From Novosphingobium sp. (GTDB lineage Bacteria; Pseudomonadota; Alphaproteobacteria; Sphingomonadales; Sphingomonadaceae), in contig JAIXYF010000332.1 of assembly GCA_027490345.1 (NCBI GenBank), forward strand, positions 1-9,183: DNA of 9,183 nt, given 5' to 3'. A program made the translations under genes and the position numbers. Shown here in pieces: positions 1 through 6,517 of the stretch (within the stretch, counting starts at the first letter, position 1; every line of letters begins with the position of its first letter). The notes under the pieces were generated by a model, which was not told where the DNA came from, ran no database searches, and saw only the letters and a list, made by a program, of their open reading frames with translations.

Positions 1-564
1 CAGGAACGAAATGCCTTCCTGCTGCTTGGCATCGGGATCGGTGCGGACAAGGAAGAAGCCCCAGTCGGCATGCTGCGCCATCGTCGTCCAGGTCTTCTGG
101 CCGTTCACAACATAATGGTCGCCATCACGGACCGCCTTGGTGCGCAGCGAAGCAAGGTCAGAACCCGAACCCGGCTCCGAATAACCCTGACACCACCAAT
201 CTTCACCCGAAAGGATGCGGGGGAGGTACTTGGCCTTCTGTTCGGGCGTACCGAAGGTGTAGATCACCGGGCCGACCATCGAAAGGCCGAAGGGCATCAG
301 GCGGATGCAATCGGCGCGCGCGGTTTCTTCCGACCAGATGTAGCGCTGCGTCGCACTCCAGCCGGTGCCGCCGTATTCCACGGGCCATGCCGGGGCGACC
401 CAGCCCTTCTTCGCCAGCACCTTGTGCCACGAGAGGAAATCTTCCTTCGAAAGCTCGTCGCCCTCGTCCTGTTTGCCGCGCAAGTCCTCCGGATAGTTCT
501 CGGCGATGAACGCGCGAACTTCCTTCTGGAAGGCGAGGTCCTCGGGGCTGAAATCAAGATGCAT
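1..564 (-). CDS. Acyl-CoA dehydrogenase, N-terminal part (cut by left edge)
   Basis: This is a flavoprotein of the acyl-CoA dehydrogenase family, which makes the alpha,beta double bond in an acyl-CoA and passes electrons to ETF. Reading leftward from ATG at 564-562, 188 codons stay open to the window edge, beginning MHLDFSPEDLAFQ. The N-terminal helical domain (about residues 5-120) carries WHKVLAKKGW, APAWPVEYGG and FGTPEQKAKYLP. The start of the middle beta domain has the family signature QGYSEPGSGSDLASL at about 127-140, which contacts FAD and substrate, followed by VNGQKTWTT at 153-161. The catalytic Glu and C-terminal domain lie outside. PVEYGGTGWS and the acidic residues around 31-42 resemble the pimeloyl-CoA or FadE-like large-subunit type used for unusual acyl chains, but the substrate cannot be read from this half. 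The start is supported by GGAG (plus 571-574) 6 nt upstream. It is divergent from the receptor gene and probably belongs to a separate catabolic operon. Confidence 0.93.
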   Translation of the reverse strand, partial: MHLDFSPEDLAFQKEVRAFIAENYPEDLRGKQDEGDELSKEDFLSWHKVLAKKGWVAPAWPVEYGGTGWSATQRYIWSEETARADCIRLMPFGLSMVGPVIYTFGTPEQKAKYLPRILSGEDWWCQGYSEPGSGSDLASLRTKAVRDGDHYVVNGQKTWTTMAQHADWGFFLVRTDPDAKQQEGISFL

Positions 565-664
565 CGGGCTCTCCCATATCGGTTCAGGGCCGTGATAGGC
601 CGTGATGTGGCGGGACTCGCGCGCGGTGCTCCGCGTCCGGTCTCCTTGTCTCTCCATCCTTCCA

Positions 665-682
665 CTTTACGTAAACGTCAAG
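665..682 (-). promoter_or_regulatory. MerR/LiuR-like operator for the acyl-CoA dehydrogenase
   Basis: On the minus strand this reads CTTGACGTTTACGTAAAG. The half-sites TTGACGT and ACGTAAA form an inverted repeat around TT with one mismatch. From memory, MerR-family regulators of branched-chain amino acid and acyl-CoA catabolism (LiuR type) bind palindromes of this TTnACGT-nn-ACGTnAA form. The site lies about 100 nt upstream of the dehydrogenase start and contains a TTGACG -35-like hexamer, as MerR sites usually overlap the promoter spacer. I could not find a good matching -10 box. The regulator itself is not in the window, so the assignment is inference. Confidence 0.5.
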
Positions 683-768
683 AGGTGCATTGGCACGCGC
701 CTGTCATCAACGCCACCAATAGGGCGATGCAAGGAAGCCACAGTTTTGCAGCCTGTGCGCGCCCCTCG

Positions 769-784
769 ATTCAATCGCTTGAAT
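769..784 (+). promoter_or_regulatory. Candidate LacI-family operator upstream of the TonB receptor
   Basis: The 16-bp sequence ATTCAATCGCTTGAAT is a palindrome centred on CG, with only one mismatched pair. It fits the CAA-N-CG-N-TTG core typical of LacI/PurR-type operators. It sits 113 bp before the receptor start. The only LacI-family gene in the window lies in the same gene cluster, so that protein is the natural ligand. Whether it represses by blocking RNA polymerase or acts from upstream depends on the unmapped promoter. The pairing with this regulator is inference. Confidence 0.55.
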
Positions 785-884
785 TCGTGCTTGCAGTCGG
801 CAGTGCGTTTTGCCAGAGACGCCGAACGTAAGCGGGTCGTATTAATGATTCGCGGCGTAAGCACGCACAAATGTGCTCGCAACC

Positions 885-890
885 GGGAGG
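885..890 (+). promoter_or_regulatory. Ribosome binding site fixing the TonB receptor start
   Basis: GGGAGG lies 6 nt before GTG at 897. This selects GTG 897 over the in-frame GTG at 873, which would place this Shine-Dalgarno sequence inside the coding region and add eight residues ahead of the signal peptide. Confidence 0.8.
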
Positions 891-896
891 ATACCT

Positions 897-3443
897 GTGA
901 AGCAAACCGTAATTCAATCGTGTGCATCGGTCCTTGCGCTGGCTGTTGCCGGCCTCGCCGTGCCCGCATACGCGCAGTCTGCCGCGCCTGCCGCTGCTGA
1001 AACTGCCGATGCCGAAACGACCGATACGCTGAGCGAAATCGTCGTCACCGCCTCGACCGGCACCAAGAGCAAGCTCGACAGCTCGGTCTCGATCTCGTCG
1101 GTCGATGCCTCGGTTATCGCCAATTTCCGCCCGATGTCGGAAGGCGATCTGCTTCGCCTGCTGCCGGGTCTTCAGCCCAACGTTTCGGGGCCTGGCGGTA
1201 ACGGCAACTTCGCGGTTCGCGGTCTGCCTGTCGCCACGGGCGGTGCCACGTTCGTGCAGCTGCAGGAAGATGGCCTCCCCACGGTCCTGTTTGGCGACAT
1301 CCAGTTCGGCAATAACGACTACTGGACAAAGTCCAGCCCGATGGACGCCCGCGTCGATGCCATCCGCGGCGGCACCGCTGCCACCCTCGCCAGCCAGGCG
1401 CCGGGCGCGGTCATCAACTACATCAGCAAGACGGATCGCACCGAGGGCGGCTACATCCAGCTCGAGCGCAACCTGACCTACGATTACACCCGCGCCAGCT
1501 TCCGTTTCTCGGGCGCGATCGACGACAAGACCCACTTCAACATCGGCGGCTTCTATGGCGCCGGTGATGGTCCGTGGCATTCGGGCTACCAGCTCAGCAA
1601 GTCGTACCTGATCAAGGGCAACATCACGCGCGAGTTTGATGACAACCGCGGCTTTTTCCGCGTGTACTTCAAGGCGCAGGACACACAGGAGCCCAACACG
1701 CAGGGCGGCATCGCGTGCGGCACCCTCAGCGGCGGCAAGGTTTCCGATCTTCAGGCCTGCCCGGGCTTCGACCCGCGCCGTGCGTCGAACTTCTCGGCGT
1801 TCAACCCGGTGGTCAATTATGTTGATTTCACCAGCGGCAATGTTGCCAGCACCCCGCTGAACGGCATCACCACAAATGCCCAGTCGCTCCAGGCGCAGCT
1901 GCACTACAAGTTCGACAATGGCATCACGGTCGACAACAACGCACGCTACACCAACATGAGCGGCGGTTTCTCGTCGAACTTCCTCGCCGTTGCGCCGCTT
2001 TCGGGCCTGATCGGTTCGACCAAGAACGGCGGCGTAGTTGCCCGTGCGGTCTATTCGGCGGGTCCGGATCGCGGGAAGGACGTGAAGGAAGCGTTCTATA
2101 ACAATAACGTTTCGGTCTACACGCGGATCCGCGATGTCGGCAGCTTCGTTAACGATGCCAAGCTCAACTGGCAGGGTGATCTCGGCACGGTCAAGGCCAA
2201 CCTCACCGCCGGCTGGTTCTACATGAACCAGCAGGTTGCGATGGATTGGCATCCCAACCAGTTCAACGGCTCGCTGACCCCGGCAGCCTCGCCGATCGAT
2301 CTGCTCGATGCGGCTGGCAACCTGCTCAGCGCCAATGGCTTCACCGGTTACAACAACAACTGGGGCGGCTGCTGCGCCCGCACGTACGACTACAGCTTCA
2401 CCGACAACGCTGCTTACGCTGACTTCATCTTCAACGTGGGCAAGTTCGAGCTGGACGCCTCGGTCCGTCACGACATCAACAAGGGCACGGGATCGGGCAT
2501 CAATGCCAACCCGCTGGTGGGCAACCCGGTCACGCAGTTCGTCACGCAGAGCGCGGTGAACCCTGTGACGGGTGCTTCGCAGCAGGTCAGCCTGCCCTAC
2601 TTCCTGCCCAACGGCGCGCGTGAGGTGATCAACTACACCAAGGCGACCACCTCGTGGTCGGTGGGCGCCAGCTTCAAGCCGATGGACAACCTCAACCTGT
2701 TCGTCCGCGCTTCGAAGGGTGTCCGCGCCAACGCTGACCGTTTGACTTTCAGCGGCTATTTCAATGCTGATGGCACGCTCAACGATCGCGGCAACACGGC
2801 GGTTTCGAACAATGTCTATCAGTACGAAATCGGCCTGAAGAACCGCGGCAACATCGGCGGCGCGCGTTACACGGTCGAACTGACGGGTTATCACAGCCAC
2901 TTCAACATCACGACCTTCGAGCTGAGCCAGACGGTTTGCCCGATCGTGACCGGCGATCCCAACCAGTTCACCTGCATCATCGCCGACAAGTACAAGACGA
3001 CGGGGGCAGAGTTCTACGGCACGCTGAGCGCAGGCGGGTTCAGCCTGCTGGCCAACATGACCTACAACAAGTCGAAGAGGCAGCCCTCGGCACCGGGTTC
3101 GGTGTTCAAGCGTTCGAACAACATCCCCGACCTTTCGTACACGTTCGCTGCCAACTATGACTTCAGCGACATGGTGGCGATCGGCGCCAACATCACCGGC
3201 GTGACCAGCACGCTTGATGGTGCAGGCAACGAATGGCCGGGCGCGAGCGTGGTTGGTGCGAACATGAAGGTTCGTCCGATCAAGAACCTTGAGCTGGGCG
3301 TCAACGTCTACAACCTGTTCAACAAGCTGACCCCGCTCGGGCCGGCCGGCACGGACTATCAGCCGGGTAACGGCACCTTCGTCGGCGGCATTGCCCCGGT
3401 GCTGGGCCGCAACGTGAACGCCTCGGTCCGCTTCAGCTTCTGA
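897..3443 (+). CDS. TonB-dependent outer-membrane receptor, probably for sucrose or a fructoside
   Basis: This 848-residue outer-membrane beta-barrel receptor would import a ligand using TonB/ExbBD energy. The GTG start gives a clean signal peptide: K2, a hydrophobic run at about 10-24, and cleavage after AYA at residue 26. A TonB box, DTLSEIVVTA, follows at 43-52. The plug domain comes next, with GDLLRLLPGLQP, FAVRGLPV and the IRGGTAATLASQAPGAVINY stretch. The barrel fills the remainder and ends in the usual YNLFNK segment and an aromatic C-terminus, SVRFSF. Three cysteine pairs (C274/C288, C492/C493, C681/C693) probably lie in surface loops. The length is normal for a sugar-type receptor without an N-terminal anti-sigma extension, so control by a classical ECF cascade is unlikely. 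A LacI-type operator lies upstream and a strong terminator follows the stop by 33 nt. Sucrose or fructoside specificity is inferred from the GH68, fructokinase and LacI neighbours, not from the sequence. Confidence 0.93.
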   Translation: MKQTVIQSCASVLALAVAGLAVPAYAQSAAPAAAETADAETTDTLSEIVVTASTGTKSKLDSSVSISSVDASVIANFRPMSEGDLLRLLPGLQPNVSGPGGNGNFAVRGLPVATGGATFVQLQEDGLPTVLFGDIQFGNNDYWTKSSPMDARVDAIRGGTAATLASQAPGAVINYISKTDRTEGGYIQLERNLTYDYTRASFRFSGAIDDKTHFNIGGFYGAGDGPWHSGYQLSKSYLIKGNITREFDDNRGFFRVYFKAQDTQEPNTQGGIACGTLSGGKVSDLQACPGFDPRRASNFSAFNPVVNYVDFTSGNVASTPLNGITTNAQSLQAQLHYKFDNGITVDNNARYTNMSGGFSSNFLAVAPLSGLIGSTKNGGVVARAVYSAGPDRGKDVKEAFYNNNVSVYTRIRDVGSFVNDAKLNWQGDLGTVKANLTAGWFYMNQQVAMDWHPNQFNGSLTPAASPIDLLDAAGNLLSANGFTGYNNNWGGCCARTYDYSFTDNAAYADFIFNVGKFELDASVRHDINKGTGSGINANPLVGNPVTQFVTQSAVNPVTGASQQVSLPYFLPNGAREVINYTKATTSWSVGASFKPMDNLNLFVRASKGVRANADRLTFSGYFNADGTLNDRGNTAVSNNVYQYEIGLKNRGNIGGARYTVELTGYHSHFNITTFELSQTVCPIVTGDPNQFTCIIADKYKTTGAEFYGTLSAGGFSLLANMTYNKSKRQPSAPGSVFKRSNNIPDLSYTFAANYDFSDMVAIGANITGVTSTLDGAGNEWPGASVVGANMKVRPIKNLELGVNVYNLFNKLTPLGPAGTDYQPGNGTFVGGIAPVLGRNVNASVRFSF

Positions 3444-3476
3444 TGGCTGAAGCCTGCCCGAAAGGGTGAGGTGATG

Positions 3477-3521
3477 AAAAAAGGGCGGGTGCGGCCTGTG
3501 GTTCCGCACCCGCCCTTTTTT
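3477..3521 (+). terminator. Strong intrinsic terminator after the TonB receptor (bidirectional form)
   Basis: There is a perfect 18-bp inverted repeat. Six A at 3477-3482 and the 12-nt GC-rich arm 3483-3494 (GGGCGGGTGCGG) pair with 3504-3515 and with six T at 3516-3521. The loop of 9 nt is 3495-3503. The GC stem followed by a U-tract is the canonical rho-independent form, and the A-tract on the other side makes it work on the minus strand too. It separates the receptor from the halogenase-like gene, which starts 55 nt later. Downstream genes are then expressed either by read-through at a lower level or from their own unseen promoter. Confidence 0.92.
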
Positions 3522-3564
3522 GCGTACAGAACAGCCAGTGCCGGAGGCGCGGCGCGGCATAGTG

Positions 3565-3569
3565 GGAGG
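3565..3569 (+). promoter_or_regulatory. Ribosome binding site fixing the halogenase-like start
   Basis: GGAGG sits 7 nt before GTG 3577 and 10 nt before the adjacent GTG 3580. The first is the better spacing. Upstream in-frame GTG codons at 3538 and 3562 lack such a site, and the one at 3520 lies in the terminator. Confidence 0.7.
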
Positions 3570-3576
3570 GATTTGC

Positions 3577-5094
3577 GTGGTGAATCAGGGTGATCGCCGG
3601 ATCCGTTCGGTGCTCGTTGTTGGCGGCGGCTCGGCGGGCTGGATGTCGGCAGCGATGCTGGGCACCATGCTGCGCGGCGATTGCAAGATCACGCTCGTCG
3701 AATCCGACGAGATCGGCATTGTCGGCGTGGGCGAGGCAACCATTCCCCCCATCCGCCTGTTCAACGAAACGCTGGGCATCAGCGAAGCCGATTTCATCCG
3801 AGAGACGCGCGGCACCTTCAAGCTGGGCATTGAATTCGTCGATTGGGGCTCGCTCGGTAGCCGCTATTTCCATCCGTTCGGCCCGCACGGGCGCAATTTC
3901 GATATGGTGCCGCTGCATCAGTATTGGCTGCGCACGCGCGAAGAGCCGGGCGCGTTTCCGCTCGAAGAGCTTTCGATGGCGTGGCAAATCGCCCGTGCAG
4001 GCCGCATGGTGCGCCCGGTGCCCGATCAGCGCTCGCTGCTTTCCACCTTCGATTATGCCTATCATTTCGATGCCTCGCTCTATGCCGCGTTTCTGCGCCG
4101 CCATGCCGAAGCGCGCGGTGTTACGCGCGTCGAAGGCAAGATCAGCGGCGTTTCGCTCCATGGCGAGACCGGCTTTGTCGAAAGCGTGACGCTGGAAGAC
4201 GGCCGCACGCTGGAAGCCGATCTCTTTATCGATTGCTCGGGCCTGCGCGCGCTGCTGATCGAGGGCGCGCTGCACACGGGGTTCGAGGACTGGAGCCACT
4301 GGCTGCCGGTTGATCGCGCGGTGGCCATGCCCTGTGTCAGTGCGGGGCCGCCCACCCCCTACACCCGCTCCACCGCGCGAGAGGCGGGCTGGCAGTGGCG
4401 CATTCCGCTGCAGCACCGGATCGGCAACGGCTATGTCTATTCCAGCCAGTTCATGGAGGATGACAAGGCCGCGCAGCTCCTCGCTTCCCGCCTCGATGGC
4501 GCCGCGCTGGGCGATCCGCGCTTCGTGCGTTTCCGCACCGGGCGGCGCAAGCAGCACTGGAACCGCAACGTCATTGCTGTCGGACTGTCCAGCGGCTTCC
4601 TCGAACCGCTCGAATCAACCTCGATCCACCTCATTCAGGCCAATATCTCCAAGCTCATCGGCCTGTTTCCGGACCGCGACTTTGACCTGGCGACCATCGA
4701 TGAATTCAACCGCATCGCCCATGCCGAAACTGACCGCATCCGCGATTTCCTGATCCTGCATTACAAGCTGACGCAGCGGCAGGATCACGAGCTTTGGCGC
4801 TATGTTTCGGCGATGGACGTGCCCGATACGCTGGCGCTCAAGATGGAGCATTTTCGCCGCAATGGCCGCCTGATCGCGCGCGAGATGGATCTGTTTGCCC
4901 CGCCTTCGTGGCTCGCGGTTCACATCGGCCAGAACAACTATCCCGAAGGCCTCGATCCCTTGATCGAGCATCGCGGGATCGACGCGCGCGATTATCTTGC
5001 CAAGCTGCGCGCCGGCATGGCGGCGGAAGCGGCGCGGCTGCCCAGCCACGAGGCCTATATCGAGGGCCTCACCGGCGCCGCCGCAGCCGCCTGA
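3577..5094 (+). CDS. Flavin-dependent tryptophan-halogenase-like protein (TonB-receptor-linked type)
   Basis: This 505-residue protein belongs to the flavin-dependent halogenase family, in which FADH2 and O2 make hypohalous acid that is guided to an aromatic substrate by a lysine. The N-terminus carries the FAD motif VLVVGGGSAGWMSA (12-25) and GVGEATIPPI (50-59). K82 in GTFKLGIEF aligns with the catalytic Lys79 of RebH/PrnA. The halogenase signature WQWRIP is at 272-277, and EPLESTS at 343-349 covers the chloride/active-site Glu346-Ser-Thr region of PrnA, with Ser in place of the following Gly. The set is therefore largely intact. Family members beside TonB receptors (for example BrvH and the Xanthomonas enzymes) are, as I recall, reported to halogenate indole in vitro, but their natural substrate is unknown. 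No signal peptide is seen, so it is probably cytoplasmic. Its stop is 5 nt from the next start. Free-tryptophan halogenation is not implied. Confidence 0.88.
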   Translation: MVNQGDRRIRSVLVVGGGSAGWMSAAMLGTMLRGDCKITLVESDEIGIVGVGEATIPPIRLFNETLGISEADFIRETRGTFKLGIEFVDWGSLGSRYFHPFGPHGRNFDMVPLHQYWLRTREEPGAFPLEELSMAWQIARAGRMVRPVPDQRSLLSTFDYAYHFDASLYAAFLRRHAEARGVTRVEGKISGVSLHGETGFVESVTLEDGRTLEADLFIDCSGLRALLIEGALHTGFEDWSHWLPVDRAVAMPCVSAGPPTPYTRSTAREAGWQWRIPLQHRIGNGYVYSSQFMEDDKAAQLLASRLDGAALGDPRFVRFRTGRRKQHWNRNVIAVGLSSGFLEPLESTSIHLIQANISKLIGLFPDRDFDLATIDEFNRIAHAETDRIRDFLILHYKLTQRQDHELWRYVSAMDVPDTLALKMEHFRRNGRLIAREMDLFAPPSWLAVHIGQNNYPEGLDPLIEHRGIDARDYLAKLRAGMAAEAARLPSHEAYIEGLTGAAAAA

Positions 5095-5099
5095 AGCCA

Positions 5100-6488
5100 G
5101 TGCCTGATCCGATCACAGCCGAAGTCTGGCGCGAACGGGCGCGCGCTGCCCGCGCCGTGCAGGACATGGCAGGGGCCGACCGCGCCATTGCCGAAGCTGC
5201 GCGGCTCGCCCCGTCCGATCCGCTGACCGCATTCCTGCGCGCGCAATCGGCCTATGAACTCGGCCGCCCTGCCGCCGCGCTGTTTGCCGAGGCCGTGCGG
5301 CTCTGGCCGGAAAATCCGGACGTCCTCAGGAACCACGCCCTCGCGCTCGCCTCCGAAGGCCAGCGGGCTTCAGCCGAAGCCTTGCTGGCCGATGCGCTTT
5401 CGGCAAAACCCGATTGGCTCGACGGCCAGCGCGTCCTTGCCAGCTTGCGCTACAGCCACGGCGATGCCGAGACATATGATGCGGGCTTTGCCGCAGCGGT
5501 GGAGGCCTTGCCGCGTCATCAGGGCCTCTGGCTCGGCTGGTTCACCTTGCGCGCGCAGCAACGCGATTGGTCCGCCGCGCGCCGCATCCTTGGTGCCGCA
5601 GCCGCCCAACTGGGTGAGACCCGCCCGCTCGCCGTCGCCCGCGCCTTCCTCGCCAGCGAAAGCGGCGATCTGCCCGAAGCGCAGGCGCGGCTCACGGCGC
5701 TGACTGGCGCAGACGATGAATTCCTCGCGCTCTGCCGCATCCGCACCGCGCTGCGCAGCGGCAATGCGGCGGCGGCGCGCGATCTGGCCCTGCCGCTCAC
5801 CGTCACGCGCCTAGCCGGGCAGGTCTGGCCCTATCTCTCCACCGCGTGGCGCTTGCTGGGTGATCCCCGCGCGGCATGGTTGGACGGGGGGCTCGATGGC
5901 GATCCCGTGCTCCACGGCGTGCTCGATTCCGGGCTTTCTGCCGCCGAGATCACTGAACTCGCTGCCCTGCTGCGCCGCCGGCATACCGCCTCGCTGCCCT
6001 ATGCCGACCAATCGGTGCGCCATGGCACGCAGACGGACCGATCGATCCTGCTGCGCCATGAACCGCTGCTGGGCACGACCCGCGCGCGCCTGATGGAAGC
6101 GCTGCGCGATTTCGTGCGCACTCTGCCGCCGCCCGATCCGCGCCATCCGCTGCTGGGCAGGCCACGCGGGGGATTGCAGATTTCGGGCAGCTGGTCGGTG
6201 CGGCTCGGGGCAGGGGGCTTCAATGTCACGCACAGCCATCCGGCGGGCTGGCTATCGGCGGTGCTCTATGTTGCCCTGCCCGATGATCCGGGCCCGGCGC
6301 CAGCCGGAGCGCTGCACCTTGGCGCGCCGCCGCCAGAGCTGGGCTGTGATCTGGCGCCCTATGCCGTCATCGCGCCGCGCGCCGGTCAACTGGTGGTCTT
6401 CCCCTCACTCCTGTGGCATGGCACCTATCCGTTCGCGGCGGGAGAACGGCTCAACATCGCCTTCGATGTGGTTCCCACCTCCGCCTGA
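5100..6488 (+). CDS. TPR protein with C-terminal Fe(II)/2OG-dioxygenase-like domain
   Basis: This 462-residue protein starts at GTG 5100, 5 nt after the halogenase stop, reading MPDPITAEVWRERA. An earlier in-frame start would overlap the halogenase gene and give an arginine-rich, non-homologous N-terminus. Residues of about 10-230 are Ala/Leu-rich helical repeats with TPR spacing (AIAEAARLAPSDP, AVRLWPENPDVLRNHALALA, LLADALSAKPDW). Residues of about 290-462 resemble the putative 2OG-Fe(II) oxygenase family PF13759. The matching elements are QISGSWSVRL, the HSHP motif (H378, H380) leading into GWLSAVLYVALP, VVFPSLLWHGTYPF with H440, and GERLNIAFD with R450 as the likely 2-oxoglutarate anchor. 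There is no classical HxD triad, so activity is uncertain. It has no signal peptide or membrane segment. Its position beside the halogenase-like gene suggests the two act on one target, with the TPR part binding a protein partner. The substrate is unknown. Confidence 0.8.
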   Translation: MPDPITAEVWRERARAARAVQDMAGADRAIAEAARLAPSDPLTAFLRAQSAYELGRPAAALFAEAVRLWPENPDVLRNHALALASEGQRASAEALLADALSAKPDWLDGQRVLASLRYSHGDAETYDAGFAAAVEALPRHQGLWLGWFTLRAQQRDWSAARRILGAAAAQLGETRPLAVARAFLASESGDLPEAQARLTALTGADDEFLALCRIRTALRSGNAAAARDLALPLTVTRLAGQVWPYLSTAWRLLGDPRAAWLDGGLDGDPVLHGVLDSGLSAAEITELAALLRRRHTASLPYADQSVRHGTQTDRSILLRHEPLLGTTRARLMEALRDFVRTLPPPDPRHPLLGRPRGGLQISGSWSVRLGAGGFNVTHSHPAGWLSAVLYVALPDDPGPAPAGALHLGAPPPELGCDLAPYAVIAPRAGQLVVFPSLLWHGTYPFAAGERLNIAFDVVPTSA

Positions 6489-6517
6489 AGACACCTAGAT
6501 CCGATGACTCATTCACG

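Larger units (their letters stand above)
565..896. other. Divergent intergenic region (332 bp)
   Basis: No credible gene is seen here. The ORFs crossing it have atypical composition and no ribosome binding site. It must hold the promoters of the leftward acyl-CoA dehydrogenase and the rightward TonB receptor. Two palindromes stand out and are listed separately: a MerR/LiuR-like repeat at 665-682 and a LacI-type operator at 769-784. A weak rightward promoter candidate is GAGACG (816-821), an 18-nt spacer, then TATTAA (840-845). It matches only 4 of 6 bases in each hexamer, so the true start site is not settled. Confidence 0.7.

Noticed and set aside
728..750. TGCAA ... TTGCA inverted repeat in the receptor upstream region
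   Set aside because: The arms are only 5 nt with a 13-nt spacer, which is expected by chance in this region and fits no known operator type that I recognise.
70..831. Plus-strand open frame of 253 codons over the acyl-CoA dehydrogenase and intergenic region
   Set aside because: It lies opposite the dehydrogenase N-terminus, whose minus-strand reading shows family motifs. The plus product is arginine-rich with no motif.
865..876. Short palindrome GCACAAATGTGC before the receptor start
   Set aside because: Five-base arms with a 2-nt centre are too short to be convincing as an operator and cannot form a stable hairpin.
771..3560. Open frame of 929 codons on the minus strand covering the whole receptor gene
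   Set aside because: It is the exact antisense of a well-supported TonB receptor. Its protein is a monotonous Arg/Val/Ala/Asp/Glu mix with no domain, and it runs through the terminator hairpin. High GC3 on the coding strand removes antisense stops.
3433..4557. Open frame of 374 codons on the minus strand against the halogenase-like gene
   Set aside because: It is the antisense of a gene with clear FAD and WxWxIP motifs. It has no recognisable domain and crosses the terminator.
4794..5099. Longer N-terminus for the TPR/2OG protein
   Set aside because: It would overlap the halogenase gene by about 300 nt, and the extra residues are an out-of-frame shadow. GTG 5100 directly after the halogenase stop is the sensible start.
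6413..6517. Longer N-terminus for the LacI regulator
   Set aside because: The extra 35 residues overlap the previous gene out of frame. LacI proteins begin just before the helix-turn-helix.
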